From: Bacillota bacterium
GTDB lineage: Bacteria > Bacillota > Limnochordia > Darwinibacteriales > DTU012
NCBI GenBank assembly: GCA_012521805.1
Contig: JAAYLQ010000066.1
Location: 1-31,542, forward strand
Length of the DNA: 31,542 nucleotides
Reading direction: 5' to 3'
Within the stretch, counting starts at the first letter, position 1. Every line of letters starts with the position of its first letter. Shown here piece after piece: positions 31,434 through 31,542 of this stretch. The notes below the pieces were generated by a model. That model was not told the origin of the DNA, made no database searches, and saw nothing but the letters and a program-made list of their open reading frames with translations. Made by a program: the position numbers and the translations under genes.

Positions 31434-31542
31434 TAATTAAATAACCAGACAAAAGGGACCGAATAGATTAGAGTTAAACCAAGGGACCTCGAATTAAGTG
31501 GAGATGACAGAAACTTTGGTTTAGACCATAGGACTTAATCGC
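31434..31542 (+). repeat. short repeats in the 109-base 3' edge of the window
   Basis: No gene is visible. AAGGGACC followed by GAAT occurs at 31453-31464 and, with a 2-base insertion, at 31481-31494. TAAACCAA (31475-31482) is complementary to TTGGTTTA (31516-31523). The stretch may be a structured leader or spacer continuing past the window edge. Confidence 0.3.

Overview
The window reads as a contiguous piece of a low-to-moderate GC Bacillota (Firmicutes) chromosome. The groESL operon has a perfect CIRCE operator, ndoAI/ndoA-type MazEF, DUF2089/YvlB-type genes, an MsmX-type sugar ATPase, short-form HisG with HisZ, and pcrA-ligA are all typical of that phylum. Two secreted proteins with signal peptides, beta-strand-rich bodies and a C-terminal phenylalanine (134-874 and 6432-7760) look like outer-membrane barrels. 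They suggest a diderm Bacillota lineage (for example Limnochordia-like, Halanaerobia-like or Negativicutes-like). This placement is inference, because no rRNA is present.

Layout. 1-2686: a minus-strand pair, an S8 protease lipoprotein followed by a small barrel-like protein, ending in a terminator. 2789-6003: a plus-strand run from a clear sigma-A promoter carrying a palindrome in its spacer: a DUF2089 regulator, a LiaX/YvlB-like protein, a small relative, a HAD phosphatase and a half-size TauE. 6004-9437: an abundant-looking porin-like gene and a solitary MsmX-type ATPase, each with a long, possibly structured leader and a strong terminator. 9448-10977: an XRE-TPR regulator divergent from MazEF, with a shared 10-bp direct repeat. 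11025-15415: a tight operon of a PuuD-like hydrolase, asparaginase II, tsaE, tsaB, rimI and tsaD (t6A tRNA modification). 15541-17643: groES-groEL under HrcA/CIRCE control. 17681-24997: hpt-guaA-hisZ-hisG-hisD-hisB-hisA-hisIE, joining purine salvage and histidine synthesis. 25031-25828: a convergent SleB-domain lipoprotein. 25959-31433: pcrA, ligA, an Lgt-like membrane protein and a Fur-family regulator.

The most unusual signals are in the purine/histidine block. The GMP synthetase keeps its ATP-pyrophosphatase half, but its glutaminase half has lost the catalytic Cys, His and Glu. The his operon lacks hisH and hisF, the two subunits of the glutamine-dependent IGP synthase, although the genes on either side are tightly packed. 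The Lgt homologue also lacks most residues expected for catalysis. Together these suggest altered glutamine/ammonia channelling and repurposed enzyme folds, which a whole-genome search could test.
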